Of a stretch of DNA of 64,000 bases, positions 34,926 to 43,716 are shown one piece after another; position 1 is the first letter of the stretch; every line of letters begins with the position of its first letter. The position numbers and the translations under genes are program-made. Source of the DNA: GCA-002726655 sp046582185 (GTDB lineage Bacteria; Pseudomonadota; Gammaproteobacteria; Pseudomonadales; Azotimanducaceae); NCBI GenBank assembly GCA_046582185.1, contig JAYGEX010000032.1:75571-139570 (forward strand), read 5' to 3'. The notes under the pieces are model-generated. The model was given only the letters and a program-made list of their open reading frames with translations, was not told where the DNA came from and made no database searches.

Positions 34926-35849
34926 CAATGATTGTTCCGCGACTTTAGCATCATGTCAGAGCGAAAAATGTCGCAATGCATCTTTAGGGGGTTATTACAC
35001 CAGAGCACATAACGACCCAGCGTTAACATATTCTTTTCCTTTAATGGCAGATAGTTCTTTCCTTTATCAACGGTGATGCCAAACCTGAACCCGAGGTCGC
35101 GCGCTTCACGTAATGTCTCCCGGTTATAGTTGCCATTTGGATAGGAAACAATACCTGGTTGAAGCTCTACCATGCTCGATAGATCATTCTGGCAAGCCTG
35201 CATTTGCTCACGTTGAATGTCAGGCGGGTATCGATCAAGAATATAGTGGTGGCTTGTATGATTTCCGATATCTACATAATCACTGGTCGAAAAAGTCCTT
35301 AGCTCATCTGGTGTAAATGGCCGATCAATGTCGGAAACATGTTGCATAACCTTGTCACCAAATTCCCTTTGAAGGCTGGCAATAATTTCATCGTGGCTCA
35401 AGGATTTGTAACGTTTCTGGGCGGCTGATATTTCACCTCTCCCCTGTTGTTGGCGACTCAACTCACGATAGACGACGTCCCACCAGAAACATTCATTGTT
35501 CAGCACATTGTGAGTCGCGATAAAGAAAAGTGCAGGTACTTTATATTCCTGAAGCAAAGGTAATACATGTTAGTTATTAAAATATCTATCATCTAATGTA
35601 GATAAAATGTATCGCCCGTCCGGATCCAGGCCGGTGCCAAGATCATCGGATGAAATAAATTTGTACCCTGCTTCCAGAAAATAATTGATATATATCGACG
35701 GTGATATATTGTTGTGGATCAATATGTTTGAGCTCGATCTTCTGCATATTGCGGAAAATTGAGTGGAACAGAAAAGTCAGTAATGCAGGCTCATCTCGCC
35801 TGATGAAGGATGCGCCCTGGCGAATTCGATTCTTGATTGTTTCAAACAA
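34925..35849 (-). pseudogene. polysaccharide deacetylase, multiply disrupted
   Basis: Reading from 35849, MFETIKNRIRQG...LTFLFHSIFRNMQKIEL...IDPQQ matches the N-terminus of exopolysaccharide-associated deacetylases. Around 35690-35710, in an ATATAT tract, the frame shifts; the other frame continues INYFLEAGYKFISSDDLGTG. The catalytic motif, normally TFDDGY, reads TLDDRY, and five codons later TAA (near 35570) stops it. The remaining frame 34925-35557 carries the rest, including SHHYILDRYP and PNGNYN. Frameshift, nonsense codon and ruined motif together mean a dead gene. It is coupled to the formyltransferase downstream. Confidence 0.85.
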
Positions 35850-35986
35850 GATTTACCCTGGAGTTGATTCTGGATATGGCATTGTATTTTTCAAGTGCCT
35901 CCGGAGCAAATGAAAACAAGCGCTAAAGGACAGTTACCTGTGTGGTAGTCTGCGATTCGACGTTATAGCATTGGGAGCGGTGCGAT

Positions 35987-37588
35987 ATTCGGCTACTAAA
36001 ACACAAGTCAGATTATGTCATCGTCGGTGCGGGTTCCGCGGGTTCAGTATTGGCTAACAGACTTTCGCTTGATCATTCCGTAACGGTCATTGAAGCGGGA
36101 CCTGCCGATTATCCATGGGATTTCAGGCTGCACATGCCTGCGGCTTTATCCCATGTATTGTCCAATGATACCTACAACTGGTTTTATCAATCAGAGCGTG
36201 AGCCGTACCTCAACAACAGGAATATGTATTGCCCGAGGGGCAGAGTTCTAGGCGGCTCCTCGTCTATCAATGGCATGGTCTATGTACGTGGTCATCCCCA
36301 GGACTTTGATAATTGGGCGACCCTGCCCGGTTTGGAGAACTGGAGCTTTGAGCACTGCTTACCCTACTTTAAACGTGCCGAAGATTGTGCCCATGGTGAT
36401 GAAGAAATCAGAGGTCGAGGTGGGCCACTTCATATTGGGCGCAGCAAGGCGAATAATCCGCTGGTTAATGCCTGGCTAAGTGCCGGCGTTGAAGCTGGAT
36501 ATGATCAAACGCCAGACATGAATGGATGGCAACAGGAAGGCATGTCGGTATTTGAAAGTACCATCAAAAATGGCAGGCGCTTCAGTACCGCCCAGGCCTA
36601 TCTTCATCCCATAAAGAGGCGGACAAATCTCGCAATCAGGAAGAAATCCCTGGCAACCCGGATATTGTTTGATCAAGAGAAGGCAATAGGGCTTGAGTTT
36701 AGACATGGCGGCCGGCTTCATACAATCGAAGCAAACAAAGAGGTTATTTTGTGTGGCGGCGCAATCAATTCTCCTCAGCTCCTGATGTTATCTGGAATAG
36801 GTAACGCGGATGACCTGACTCAATTGCATATTCCTGTTGTGAGCGATCTACCGGGAGTGGGTCAAAACCTGCAAGATCATATGGAAGTTTATATTCAATA
36901 TAGCTGCTTGAAGCCTGTATCAATTTATCCGGCGCTTCGATGGTTTAATCAACCCGCAATCGGCATCGAGTGGTATTTATTTAGCAAAGGCCTGGGAGCC
37001 ACCAATCATTTTGAAGCAGGCGCTTTTTTAAAGAGTAGCAGTGCAGTCCAGTACCCAGACTTGCAGTTCCACTTTCTTCCGGTTGCGATGAACTATGATG
37101 GTAAACAAATGCATAAGGGTCACGGATTTCAGCTTCACGTTGGACCAATGAAGCCCAAAAGCCGGGGAACGATCACATTGCGTTCAAATGACCCATCGGA
37201 ACATCCCCGGATTTTATTCAACTACAATTCAGCTGCAGAAGATCGAGAAGTGATGCGAAAGGGCGTTCGCCTGGCAAGGGGAATAATTGCCCAGCTATCA
37301 TTTGATGAGTATAGAGGGATTGAGTTGCGACCTGGTGCCCAGAAAGCTAGCGACGACGAACTTGACTCATTTATCCGACAACATGGCGAAAGCGCGTACC
37401 ACCCGAGCTGTACCTGCAAGATGGGAGAAGATAGTCTTGCCGTAGTTGATGGCGATGCTCGGGTGCATGGCATTGATTCCTTAAGAGTCGTCGATGCATC
37501 CATTATGCCGGAGATTACCAACGGTAATCTAAATGCGCCGGTGATCATGATGGCAGAGAAGTTAAGTGATGTGATTTTGGGTCACTAG
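35987..37588 (+). CDS. GMC oxidoreductase (choline dehydrogenase-like) with no standard start codon
   Basis: FAD-dependent GMC enzyme of the BetA branch. The Rossmann motif VIVGAGSAGSVLANRL lies in frame at 36017-36064, but no ATG, GTG or TTG precedes it after the in-frame stop at 35966-35968. TTG 36050 would delete the FAD motif. ATT 35987, nine bases after GGGAG, gives the expected N-terminus RLLKHKSDYVIVGAG, so I start there. Signature blocks CPRGRVLGGSSSINGMVYVRG and AGAINSPQLLMLSGIG-like sequence are intact, as are YHPSCTCKMG and NGNLNAPVIMMAEK. Either a rare ATT start or a lost ATG. An SDR follows after 47 bases. Confidence 0.8.
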   Translation: MRLLKHKSDYVIVGAGSAGSVLANRLSLDHSVTVIEAGPADYPWDFRLHMPAALSHVLSNDTYNWFYQSEREPYLNNRNMYCPRGRVLGGSSSINGMVYVRGHPQDFDNWATLPGLENWSFEHCLPYFKRAEDCAHGDEEIRGRGGPLHIGRSKANNPLVNAWLSAGVEAGYDQTPDMNGWQQEGMSVFESTIKNGRRFSTAQAYLHPIKRRTNLAIRKKSLATRILFDQEKAIGLEFRHGGRLHTIEANKEVILCGGAINSPQLLMLSGIGNADDLTQLHIPVVSDLPGVGQNLQDHMEVYIQYSCLKPVSIYPALRWFNQPAIGIEWYLFSKGLGATNHFEAGAFLKSSSAVQYPDLQFHFLPVAMNYDGKQMHKGHGFQLHVGPMKPKSRGTITLRSNDPSEHPRILFNYNSAAEDREVMRKGVRLARGIIAQLSFDEYRGIELRPGAQKASDDELDSFIRQHGESAYHPSCTCKMGEDSLAVVDGDARVHGIDSLRVVDASIMPEITNGNLNAPVIMMAEKLSDVILGH

Positions 37589-37635
37589 ATGAGTTTCGAG
37601 TGCTCCACAAAGTTATCAGCGATAAAGGAGAAGTC

Positions 37636-38376
37636 ATGACAAGAATTGCCGTGGTTACAGGTGCGGGCAGTGGCATTGGTCGGGCAATTTGTTTGTCCCT
37701 GGGTGCGACGGGCATCTTTGTAAATGCAACAGACGTATCTAAAGAGGGGCTCGAAGAGACGGTTAACCTGGCATCGTCTGCCGGGTCGAGTTGTACGGCG
37801 GCGCTTATGGATGTCACCGATAGCGACATGGTTAAACAAACCATTTCAGACATCGGTCAGATTGATATTCTGGTGAATTGCGCCGGATGGGATTCGCTGA
37901 TGCCTTTTCTTGAAACCGATGAAGCCTTCTGGGATCGCATCATTGATCTGAATTTTAAAGGAAATCTGCGAGTCACCCACGCAACCTTACCGGGAATGAT
38001 TGCGCGCAAGTGGGGGCGTGTGGTAAATATTGCCTCCGATGCTGGCAGAGTCGGCTCATCGCTCGAGGCGGTGTATTCCGGCGCGAAGGGCGGGGTGATT
38101 GCCTTCAGTAAAACTATGGCGAGGGAAATGGTTCGACATGGCATCACCGTCAATTCTGTATGTCCCGGACCGACCGACACAGCTTTGCTAGGGGAAATTA
38201 TTGACGCGAGTGAGGATGGTGGTCGTGTCATCGATTCAATGACGCGCAGTGTGCCCATGAAACGATTGGGATCCCCGGAGGATGTTGCAGCAGCGGTTAC
38301 TTTTTTGGCTTCGGAAGACGCTGGCTATATAACAGGGCAAACGCTGTCGGTAAGTGGCGGTTTGACGATGGCCTGA
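37636..38376 (+). CDS. SDR family NAD(P)-dependent oxidoreductase
   Basis: 246-residue classical short-chain dehydrogenase. TGAGSGIG (8-15) binds the nucleotide, NCAG lies in the middle, and the catalytic Ser-Tyr-Lys are in NIASDAGRVGSSLEAVYSGAKGG. The C-terminal GYITGQTLSVSGG is typical. It resembles BadH-type 2-hydroxycyclohexanecarboxyl-CoA or 3-hydroxyacyl-CoA dehydrogenases, which fits the crotonase directly downstream. ATG 37636 has AAAGGAG six bases upstream. Confidence 0.9.
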   Translation: MTRIAVVTGAGSGIGRAICLSLGATGIFVNATDVSKEGLEETVNLASSAGSSCTAALMDVTDSDMVKQTISDIGQIDILVNCAGWDSLMPFLETDEAFWDRIIDLNFKGNLRVTHATLPGMIARKWGRVVNIASDAGRVGSSLEAVYSGAKGGVIAFSKTMAREMVRHGITVNSVCPGPTDTALLGEIIDASEDGGRVIDSMTRSVPMKRLGSPEDVAAAVTFLASEDAGYITGQTLSVSGGLTMA

Positions 38377-38463
38377 GGCAGTTTAAGCTGAGTCAAAAAT
38401 ATGGAAATCTTCGAGCGATAAACAATATATTGGCAATTAAAAACAATAAAGAAGAGGTGCGTT

Positions 38464-39261
38464 ATGGCTGACGAATGGTTTGAAAAATATCCGGGATTGA
38501 AATTCCAAAGAGAGGGCCACGGTATCTTATTGGTAACGATCAACAGGCCGGAGGCCATGAATGCTACCGATGCCAGGTTGCATAATCATCTGTCCCGCGT
38601 TTGGCTGGATATAGAGGATGATCCTGATACCAATGTTGTGGTGATAACCGGTGCTGGGAAAGCATTTTCCGCCGGAGGAGATCTGGATTGGATTGAGGGT
38701 ATGGTGCAGAACTATGACGAAATGAAAGTCGCCTTTCGCGAGGCAGGCGACATTGTTTATCGTATGACAAATTGCTCGAAGATTATTATTTCAGCAATCA
38801 ATGGTGTGGCGGTCGGCGCAGGATTGGCAGTAGCATTAATGGCCGATATCAGTTTGATGGCGGAAGAGGCGCGAATCACCGATGGTCATATACGACTTGG
38901 TGTGGCTGCAGGCGATCATGCCAACATCATCTGGCCTCTGCTCTGCGGCTTGGCGAAAGCGAAATATTACCTGCTGACAGCCGATTTCGTTGACGGTAAG
39001 ACCGCGGACCAGATTGGGCTGGTGAGTAAGTCTGTACCACGAGATCAGTTGATGGCTGAAGCGATGAAAGTTGCTACCAAGATTGCAAAAGGCCCGAAAG
39101 ATGCAACACGTCTGACCAAGCGCGCGTTGAATCTTTGGGTTGCACAGGCTGCACCATCATTTGATGCGAGCCTGGCATTTGAGATGTTAAATTTTATGGG
39201 CCCGGATGCAGCCGAAGGTGTGGCTGCTCTGAAAGAAAGGCGTGAGCCGAAGTTTGACTGA
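38464..39261 (+). CDS. crotonase/enoyl-CoA hydratase superfamily protein
   Basis: 265 residues. The oxyanion-hole blocks are AFSAGGDLD and INGVAVGAGLAVAL. Aligning by eye to rat enoyl-CoA hydratase, the positions of catalytic Glu144 and Glu164 hold Ala and His (GLAVALMADI; TDGHIRLG). It is therefore unlikely to be a plain hydratase; crotonases with other residues act as isomerases, C-C hydrolases or thioesterases. It is 87 bases after the SDR and presumably in the same unit (GMC-SDR-crotonase). Confidence 0.85.
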   Translation: MADEWFEKYPGLKFQREGHGILLVTINRPEAMNATDARLHNHLSRVWLDIEDDPDTNVVVITGAGKAFSAGGDLDWIEGMVQNYDEMKVAFREAGDIVYRMTNCSKIIISAINGVAVGAGLAVALMADISLMAEEARITDGHIRLGVAAGDHANIIWPLLCGLAKAKYYLLTADFVDGKTADQIGLVSKSVPRDQLMAEAMKVATKIAKGPKDATRLTKRALNLWVAQAAPSFDASLAFEMLNFMGPDAAEGVAALKERREPKFD

Positions 39262-39277
39262 TTGGTATTAACTAAAT

Positions 39278-40114
39278 CTAACGACCCTTGAAGTCAGGTT
39301 CTCTTTTCTGTGCAAAAGATACCATGCCTTCGCGTGCATCATCTGTTCGCATGAGTTGGAGGAAATTCATATACACATGGTGTACATGATCGTTGAATTG
39401 TTCAGACATTCCCATGCGCATCAGGCGCTTAGCAGATTGCACGGCTAGAGGTGCGTTCGCCGCAATATCACCGGCCAGCTTTAATGCGAATGCCATTAGC
39501 TTCTCTGCTGGAACAACATGTGCACACAATCCCAATTCCTTACATTCCTGGGCGCCTAGATTACGCGCAGTAAAGAAAATTTCTGAGGCTTTCTCTAAGC
39601 CCACCAGCCGAGGTAATATCCACGTACCGCCACTCTCTGGAACAATCCCGCGTTTGACGGGGGTAGGTGCCAGCTTTGCTCCTTCCGCCATAATCCGGAT
39701 ATCACAGCACATGGCCATATCCATCCCAAATCCGGCAGCTGCACCGTTCAAAGCACAGATTACAGGTTTATCGCAGTTGAAAATGACGGCTGGAGGAAAA
39801 GTTTTTACATTCAGAGTGACGGGAATGGATGCCTGGGAGTTATTACCTGTCTGTGAGCCAACGCGAGATTGCGCTGCAACGACATCAAGGCCAGCACAGA
39901 ACATTCGCCCAGCACCGGTTAGAATAATGACCCGCACGTCGGGGTCTCTTTCAGCTTCGTTCACATAGTCGCTCACCAGCTCCATCATCGAACCGCCGAG
40001 CGTATTCATCTGCTTGGGCCTATTCAGGGTAATTGTCGCGATGCCGTCTGCGACATCATATAAGGTATCCTGGTGATCTGATGCTGATTTGTCCTGCGAT
40101 TTCGCTGTACTCAT
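39278..40114 (-). CDS. crotonase/enoyl-CoA hydratase superfamily protein
   Basis: 278 residues. Oxyanion blocks: MFCAGLDVVAA and LNGAAAGFGMDMAM. The Glu144 position of classical hydratase holds Asp and the Glu164 position holds Pro (LAPTPVKRG). The GIVPESGGTW segment after it, with Glu, is common in isomerase and dehalogenase-like members. An isomerase or unusual lyase role is more likely than simple hydration. It is the last gene of the minus-strand unit led by the UTRA-GntR gene (42392-43105) and ends 16 bases from the convergent crotonase at 38464. Confidence 0.86.
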   Translation of the reverse strand: MSTAKSQDKSASDHQDTLYDVADGIATITLNRPKQMNTLGGSMMELVSDYVNEAERDPDVRVIILTGAGRMFCAGLDVVAAQSRVGSQTGNNSQASIPVTLNVKTFPPAVIFNCDKPVICALNGAAAGFGMDMAMCCDIRIMAEGAKLAPTPVKRGIVPESGGTWILPRLVGLEKASEIFFTARNLGAQECKELGLCAHVVPAEKLMAFALKLAGDIAANAPLAVQSAKRLMRMGMSEQFNDHVHHVYMNFLQLMRTDDAREGMVSFAQKREPDFKGR

Positions 40115-40180
40115 TCCTATGTCCCGTTTTAAATCAATCGAATAGCTTTCTTAGTCAGAGTGTACAGCCTTTAGTGCTGC

Positions 40181-41176
40181 TCACTCATCACCGTTATGTT
40201 TATACGAAATAGACGCTAGCACTCTCCTTTCGCCTTTGAAGGGCTGTCGAGCATGCATTGTGGTGAAGTTATTCACCCAGAGTGCATCACCATCTTGCCA
40301 TTTAAAATTAACGCATAACTCGTCCATTGCCTCAATCAACTGCTGCATTGATTCAGCGTCCATCGACTCACCATCTGGCGTAAACACGGAGGTGACACCA
40401 TTATTGCGGGCATCATTCCAGCCACTGTAGACGGCAACAATCGAATTAAAGAAAACCTTCTGACCTGTCTCAGGGTCCACTCGTATTGCCGGTAGCGTCT
40501 TGGTTTCGGTTTTAACATCCCCATTTTCAAGCCACCACCATCGCATACCTGCTTCCGTCATCGCAGCTTCCGCTTGCTTAACTGTTTCTACTTGAAAGGT
40601 CTCCTTCCATGACCGGCCTATGGCCGAGCGCTTGTCAGTATTCAAAGGCATTATTCGTTGATACCTTACCCCCTCAGCTTCGATCTTTTTTGCGAATGTT
40701 GGATTGAGGTCGAAAAACTTTCGACAGATTTCGCCAGAATGCAGGATTGATGTGGCGCCTCCTTCTGATGCTGTTGTTGCGGAGTAGAAAAAGATATACC
40801 CCGGAGGAGATGGTACCTGCGCCATTTCATGATGGAATGGAATTTTTTCAGAAGCAGGAGATTCATTGGCGGTTACTATGCGTTTTTCAGTGACCTGGCT
40901 TCTGGGGGCAGCGCCGCCAACATAAGGCATATTCACATAGTCGGTTTGATCTAACATATCCTCAAAGTCTTGTGCGCTCGACATGGGGAACCCTCTGAAT
41001 AGGATTGCTCCATGCTTGATCAGTAGCGCTGCCAGCTGCTGCTTATTTTCCCTTAACCAGCGGTGAAATTCAGGCTTCTGACTGCCAACTGCATCATCGG
41101 GCGCTGTCAGTACCAGGGGGAAGTCAAGACCATTAACTTGTTTCTGATTCTGAATATTGGAGATCTTAATTGTCAT
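40181..41176 (-). CDS. TauD/TfdA-like oxygenase with an H-x-E iron motif
   Basis: 331 residues of the TauD/clavaminate-synthase-like fold. The first iron ligands read FHHEMA: His115 and Glu117, an HxE variant as in clavaminate synthase rather than HxD. The distal His is in TTMHARQPF and the 2-oxoglutarate Arg in GERRVLASI. ILFRGF and the GGATSILHSG strand are typical. ATG 41176 is preferred to TTG 41179. It is downstream of the Gfo/Idh/MocA gene with a 47-base gap, so probably one operon. Confidence 0.85.
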   Translation of the reverse strand: MTIKISNIQNQKQVNGLDFPLVLTAPDDAVGSQKPEFHRWLRENKQQLAALLIKHGAILFRGFPMSSAQDFEDMLDQTDYVNMPYVGGAAPRSQVTEKRIVTANESPASEKIPFHHEMAQVPSPPGYIFFYSATTASEGGATSILHSGEICRKFFDLNPTFAKKIEAEGVRYQRIMPLNTDKRSAIGRSWKETFQVETVKQAEAAMTEAGMRWWWLENGDVKTETKTLPAIRVDPETGQKVFFNSIVAVYSGWNDARNNGVTSVFTPDGESMDAESMQQLIEAMDELCVNFKWQDGDALWVNNFTTMHARQPFKGERRVLASISYKHNGDE

Positions 41177-41223
41177 CAATTATTACCTAAGCGCTATATG
41201 TCCGACAAACGAGGTGAAAAACA

Positions 41224-42348
41224 CTATTTTATAAAACTCATACCATCGGCACTGAGTGTGACGGCTTTACCAGTTTCGGCAGAATGTTGTGCGGCAAGGC
41301 CAATGACCACTGCCTTAAGGCCGTCATCTACGCCGACGTCCACAGGGCCGCCCTCAGTAATAGCACGGTAAAAACCTTCGTGTTCATAATAGGTTGCACC
41401 GTTGTGTGAACCTGCAGCTAACAATTTCGGATCTACCGTTGCGGGAGACTCAACCGGTCCCATAGGGTGGCGTGGACTAAACACCAACTTCGGCTCGGGC
41501 GCTGGGCCCATCTTTTCTGTTGGCCAGAACTGTCTTGGACCTGGCACATAACATTCGAGCTTACCCATTGGACCAACGGCACATATCTCCTCCTGATACT
41601 TTGAACCCTCTGCAAACATACTGATTTCAAGCATCGCCCTAAGCCCGTCAGCAAAATCCAGAATAACGTAGGCATTATCGATGATATCGGGCGTCTCGCC
41701 GTCATATCGTTCATTCAAATGATTCACATCCTGCCCGGTGGATGCATAAACGCGGATCACTTCCTGCTGCCCTAGTAAGCGCATCAGATCAAAGAAATGA
41801 CAGCACTTTTCAACCAGGGTGCCACCGGTATTACGATTAAAGCGGTTCCAGTCGCCTACCTTCTTTAGAAATGGAAAACGGTGCTCACGAATTGTAAGCA
41901 TTTTCATCGGCCCAATCTGTTCCTCCATCAACCGTTGTCTAAATGCCGTTATCGGCGGCATATACCGATACTCCATAGCCACCCAAATAGGGGCTGGATG
42001 TTTGTCAGCGGCTTCCTTGATTGCCCGTACCTGATCCAGACTGGTTACCAGCGGTTTCTCCATCATTACGGGCAAGTTTGTGGTCGCGAGAATATGCAGG
42101 AGTTGATCCCCATGTTGATAGTTGGGCGTAACAACAACCAGCGCATCAAGATCATCAAAGTCCAGCATTGCCTGCATGTCATCAAAGACTTTGACACCGG
42201 GTACAATTTTTAATGCTCGCGCCTGCATACGAGGGTCCGGCTCGGCAATTGCAACTACCTCTGCACCATCTATCAGGGCCAAATTTAACAAATGCTCCAG
42301 ACCCATCATGCCGCAACCAAGCATGCCGTACTTTACAATTTTTCCCAT
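41224..42348 (-). CDS. Gfo/Idh/MocA family oxidoreductase
   Basis: 374-residue NAD(P)-dependent dehydrogenase. The N-terminal Rossmann domain starts VKYGMLGCGMMGLEHL, EKP appears in the conserved VMMEKPLV block, and the C-terminal alpha/beta domain has GGTLVEKCCHFFDLMRLL with the His used in catalysis. Family substrates are sugars, inositols and related cyclic alcohols. Its promoter region holds two 18-bp direct repeats. The operon runs GntR (UTRA), this gene, TauD-like oxygenase, crotonase. Confidence 0.9.
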   Translation of the reverse strand: MGKIVKYGMLGCGMMGLEHLLNLALIDGAEVVAIAEPDPRMQARALKIVPGVKVFDDMQAMLDFDDLDALVVVTPNYQHGDQLLHILATTNLPVMMEKPLVTSLDQVRAIKEAADKHPAPIWVAMEYRYMPPITAFRQRLMEEQIGPMKMLTIREHRFPFLKKVGDWNRFNRNTGGTLVEKCCHFFDLMRLLGQQEVIRVYASTGQDVNHLNERYDGETPDIIDNAYVILDFADGLRAMLEISMFAEGSKYQEEICAVGPMGKLECYVPGPRQFWPTEKMGPAPEPKLVFSPRHPMGPVESPATVDPKLLAAGSHNGATYYEHEGFYRAITEGGPVDVGVDDGLKAVVIGLAAQHSAETGKAVTLSADGMSFIK

Positions 42349-42366
42349 ATCAATCCTTCAATTAGA

Positions 42367-42406
42367 TTGTCACAAAGGTGCAATAAATTTGTCACCAACG
42401 TGCAAT
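42367..42406. repeat. tandem 18-bp direct repeats before the Gfo/Idh/MocA gene
   Basis: TTGTCACAAAGGTGCAAT (42367-42384) and TTGTCACCAACGTGCAAT (42389-42406) agree at 16 of 18 positions and are spaced 22 bases apart, about two helical turns. The second copy overlaps the end of the GntR gene, and the first lies 19 bases before the Gfo/Idh/MocA start. Each unit is itself a rough inverted repeat (TTGTCAC/GTGCAA). A tandem operator is the likeliest meaning. Confidence 0.6.
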
Positions 42407-43105
42407 GTATCGACATTTTTCCGACATAAACCAGGTCCAGGAAAACTCCCTGGGTTTATTCTGGCTGCACCAACCTCTGCGCTCTACTCTTGTCAATATC
42501 TGTTTTTTCGGTACCGATAAAGTCCGGCTGACCCAATCAGGCACAGCGAGAGAATCAAGTTTATCCTCGACCCTGTCGATCCAGAAATCGAAATGTTCGC
42601 GATAGTGTATATACAACGATTCATGTAAGTTTTCGGCGCTTAATGATTCGCAATGATGTGCATCCAGCCAGATCTCCTCAACAGCAACAACGTTGTTATT
42701 TAACAAACGTTTGCGTCTTATTCGCCACATGGGCGTTGAAGCATTTTCCAAATCAAGTTCTGAGGCAATGATTGCATGAGTATTACGTCGCACCGAAAGT
42801 ACTTCAGCACCAGGGTTGCCACCACCGTCGGGTAACTCAAGGTGAAAAAACTGATAAACCGCTGCACCTGATGGGGCGCGTTTCACATAAGTACCCGATC
42901 CCTGCCGCCGTTCCAGCAAACCATCATGTTCCAACTGAGCTAAGGCCTTACGCAAGGTGCCCACGGCAACCCCCAGATGATTTGCTAGCTCTGCCTCGAT
43001 GGGTAATCGCTCACCGGACAGCCAGTGTCCGGCAGTAATTTCACGCTGCAAGAGTTCACATATCTGCATATATAGCGGCAAACGCTGCTTTGGTTGGCTG
43101 ATCAA
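42392..43105 (-). CDS. GntR family regulator, HutC/UTRA type
   Basis: 237 residues. The N-terminal winged helix reads LPLYMQICELLQREITAGHWLSGERLPIEAELANHLGVAVGTLRKALAQLEHDGLLERRQGSGTYV. The rest is a UTRA ligand-binding domain with the MWRIRRKRL and VAVEEIWL strands. TTG 43105 is the start. It diverges from the VOC-PhyH-epimerase operon and precedes the Gfo/Idh/MocA unit, so it could control both. UTRA ligands are often sugars or amino acids. Confidence 0.9.
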   Translation of the reverse strand: MISQPKQRLPLYMQICELLQREITAGHWLSGERLPIEAELANHLGVAVGTLRKALAQLEHDGLLERRQGSGTYVKRAPSGAAVYQFFHLELPDGGGNPGAEVLSVRRNTHAIIASELDLENASTPMWRIRRKRLLNNNVVAVEEIWLDAHHCESLSAENLHESLYIHYREHFDFWIDRVEDKLDSLAVPDWVSRTLSVPKKQILTRVERRGWCSQNKPREFSWTWFMSEKCRYIARW

Positions 43106-43257
43106 TGACTAAGGCCCTTGTGATGATTCATTCACTATTCATTTACTCTATTAAAATTTGCTGATATGGTCAATCGACAAGTGAATTGCTGCGACTCCGC
43201 GGTTGAAGTTAAACGAAGGTTACAGCGATAAGCCCAACAGGAGAGATAGTCAAACCA

Positions 43258-43716
43258 ATGTCTATCACTGAATTAGATCACATTGTTATTGTCGTCGATG
43301 ATATTGATAAAGGAATTGAGGCCTGGAGGGACAATCTGGGACTGACGCTAAGTCACAAAGTCAACCTGGATGACGCCGGAATTAGGCAGGCGTTTTTCAC
43401 ATTGGACGATGGGACTTTCCTCGAACTGATTGCACCTGCTCATGACGAATCACCTGTTACCGGGATACTCAAGTCCAGAGGCGAAGGTGTGCATGTCGTG
43501 GCATTGAAGGTGGATGATCTCGATGAAGCAGTAGCGGCGCTGCAAAGCCAAAACGTCAAATTGATAGGCGTGGGTACGCCGCAGGTCTTTATCCATCCAA
43601 AATCAGCCAATGGGGTGATGGTGCAGTTGTGGCCGAAGGACAGACCTCATCGCTGGCGTGCCAATCCGGGTGAAGTGAAGAAAGATAATGATAAATCGCC
43701 TCAGGGTGACAAATGA
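43258..43716 (+). CDS. VOC family protein, methylmalonyl-CoA epimerase-like
   Basis: 152 residues. ELDHIVIVVDDIDKGIEAWRDNLGL, FLELIAPAHDESPV and GVHVVALKVDDLDEAV follow the methylmalonyl-CoA epimerase layout, with metal ligands His (LDHIV), Glu (FLELI) and His (GVHVV). The last ligand position, usually Glu, reads Gln in NGVMVQLW. That suggests a changed metal site or a different reaction. Its stop overlaps the PhyH start (ATGA), so the two are coupled. Confidence 0.8.
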   Translation: MSITELDHIVIVVDDIDKGIEAWRDNLGLTLSHKVNLDDAGIRQAFFTLDDGTFLELIAPAHDESPVTGILKSRGEGVHVVALKVDDLDEAVAALQSQNVKLIGVGTPQVFIHPKSANGVMVQLWPKDRPHRWRANPGEVKKDNDKSPQGDK

